From: Xanthomarina gelatinilytica
GTDB taxonomy: Bacteria > Bacteroidota > Bacteroidia > Flavobacteriales > Flavobacteriaceae
DNA length: 35,505 nucleotides
NCBI RefSeq assembly: GCF_000348685.1
Contig: NZ_ANLA01000022.1
Coordinates: 1 to 35,505 of the forward strand
Direction: 5' to 3'
In this document: positions 34,927-35,505 of the stretch, one piece after another
How the letters are laid out: the number at the start of each line of letters is the position of its first letter
Numbering within the stretch: position 1 is the first letter of the stretch
Program-made: the position numbers and the translations under genes
The notes under the pieces: generated by a model
Databases searched by the model: none
What the model saw: the letters and a program-made list of their open reading frames with translations, nothing else
What the model was told of the DNA's origin: nothing

Positions 34927-35100
34927 GGGCGTTCCCTTTTGTGCAACAAAAGGTCAGGCTTTACACTATATCTTTTTTTTAAACATTATAAATAAAACCC
35001 ATCTCAATAAATATATCCCATCTCAGTCTTTAGTTCTTAAAATAAAAAAACAAGACAATTCAATCCTTAAAAAAAAGGATGCCGTTTCAATCCTTAACGC
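34927..35100. ncRNA. Structured intergenic element with paired ends (possible ncRNA or dispersed repeat)
   Basis: The 5' end GGGCGTT (GCGTT at 34929-34933) can pair with AACGC at 35096-35100. Inside are a strong hairpin, CCTTTTGT-GCA-ACAAAAGG (34935-34953), and a second arm, ATCTTTTTTTT (34970-34980) with AAAAAAAAGGAT (35069-35080). A local alternative, ATCCTT (35063-35068) with AAGGAT (35075-35080), competes for the last arm. The segments TCAGGCTTTACACTATATCT and CAATCCTTAACGC resemble, from memory, a recurrent element of flavobacterial genomes that has the forms GGGCGTG...GGTCGGGCT...CGCTATATCTTTT...AAAAGGAT...CACGC. I could not check this against a database. Strand and expression are unknown. 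Confidence 0.5.
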
Positions 35101-35189
35101 TTAAAAGAAACTTAAGCTAAAAAAAACACAAGCTAACTCCTTCTAAAAGAAACAGCTGCAAATCCTTTAAAAAATACTTGGCAAAAAGT

Positions 35190-35221
35190 TTGTTTGATAA
35201 AGGAAAAGGGTTGTATCTTTG
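35190..35221 (+). promoter_or_regulatory. Tandem promoter 1: TTG-N17/21-TATCTTTG
   Basis: TATCTTTG at 35214-35221 with TTG at 35194-35196 (17-base spacer) or 35190-35192 (21). It is preceded by an A-rich AAAGGAAAAGGGTT and followed by CACTC. Confidence 0.75.
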
Positions 35222-35327
35222 CACTCGCTAAAAACGGGATATACGTTTAGGTGAAGTTCTTTTACAGGTTGTTTTTTGTTTTTTTTGGGTGTTTCGAAAA
35301 AACTTTCAAAAAATATAAAAAATAGCT

Positions 35328-35356
35328 TTGAAGTAAGGAAAAAGGGTTTATATTTG
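35328..35356 (+). promoter_or_regulatory. Tandem promoter 2: TTG-N18-TATATTTG
   Basis: TTG at 35328-35330 and TATATTTG at 35349-35356, followed by CACCC. Upstream is an A-tract region (CTTTCAAAAAATATAAAAAA) like an UP element. It lies 135 bases after promoter 1. Confidence 0.8.
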
Positions 35357-35470
35357 CACCCTCAAAAAACCGGGATGTTTTTTGGAGAGCAACAAGTTCT
35401 TGCGTTACGTGTTTTTTTTCGGTGGTTTTGGGATGGTTGGAAAACTTTTTCAAAAAAAGCAAAAAAAACA

Positions 35471-35501
35471 TTGCATGGATAAAAAAAGGGTTTTATATTT
35501 G
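35471..35501 (+). promoter_or_regulatory. Tandem promoter 3: TTG-N20-TATATTTG
   Basis: TTG at 35471-35473 and TATATTTG at 35494-35501, ending in CACC at the window edge. Its upstream A-tracts copy those of promoter 2, 145 bases before. The start site would fall just outside the window, so the driven gene lies beyond. Confidence 0.8.
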
Positions 35502-35505
35502 CACC

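Larger units (their letters stand above)
34787..35505. other. 719-base gene-free regulatory region
   Basis: No convincing gene is present. It holds the thrS promoter (minus), a structured element (34927-35100), an A/T-rich stretch (35101-35180) in which I see nothing else, and three tandem plus-strand promoters. Short frames through the promoter array on both strands have no protein-like composition. Confidence 0.7.

Noticed and set aside
35262-35482. Short open frames on both strands in the promoter array
   Set aside because: They arise from A/T tracts, overlap strong promoter motifs and show no family features.

Overview
The window looks like chromosomal DNA from a member of Flavobacteriaceae (Bacteroidota). 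The evidence is an AT-rich base composition, start sites almost without Shine-Dalgarno sequences, promoters of the Bacteroidota type (TTG, a 17-21 base spacer, then TAnnTTTG), secreted proteins whose signal peptides end in a Gln such as ...AQ or ...GQ, a split two-gene transketolase, and a tRNA-guanine transglycosylase of the kind without the usual zinc cysteines. Most of it is housekeeping DNA. I see no insertion sequence, prophage, CRISPR array or defence island.

Layout. 1-2933 (minus): the first ~980 codons of a large secreted M14 zinc carboxypeptidase that runs off the left edge inside a series of 27-residue Cys repeats. 3208-8070 (plus): a periplasmic serine hydrolase, cardiolipin synthase and an ABC-F ATPase. 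8198-8885 (minus): a small unknown protein overlapping an SRPBCC-fold gene. 9042-14226 (plus): an envelope-folding operon with a double-parvulin PPIase, a lipoprotein without a recognisable parvulin domain, a SurA-like double-parvulin PPIase and a MoxR ATPase. 14493-17412 (plus): a mitochondrial-type aconitase, a terminator and a TlpA-like thioredoxin. 17416-17626 (minus): tRNA-Leu(GAG) and tRNA-Lys(TTT), with a terminator-like hairpin between them. 17758-21025: shikimate kinase (plus) converging on a phosphoribosyltransferase and an Hsp15-like S4 protein (minus), then an FKBP lipoprotein with calcium-type repeats (plus) converging on an outer-membrane beta-barrel gene (minus). 21074-22996 (minus): split transketolase. 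23166-26292 (plus): tgt, an LptF/LptG permease and a DMT transporter. 26440-31475 (plus): accA, dnaB, an AI-2E/PerM family membrane protein and a secreted protein of unclear function. 31543-34786 (minus): the thrS-infC-rpmI-rplT translation operon. 34787-35505: a 719-base gene-free region.

The most interesting material is non-coding and lies at the right end. 34927-35100 is a structured element whose ends pair (GCGTT with AACGC) around two further helices. It resembles, from memory, a dispersed flavobacterial intergenic element. It is followed by three tandem, near-identical promoters (35190-35501) of the same TATATTTGCACC type that drives tRNA-Lys at 17652-17681. This predicts an rRNA operon or tRNA cluster immediately beyond the window. 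Other points worth a second look are infC, which has no ATG, GTG or TTG at its proper N-terminus and seems to start on AUA; the hairpin that appears to cut tRNA-Leu off from its promoter; the Zn-less TGT; and the 418-residue secreted protein, for which a common family label (asparagine synthetase B) is not supported by its sequence.
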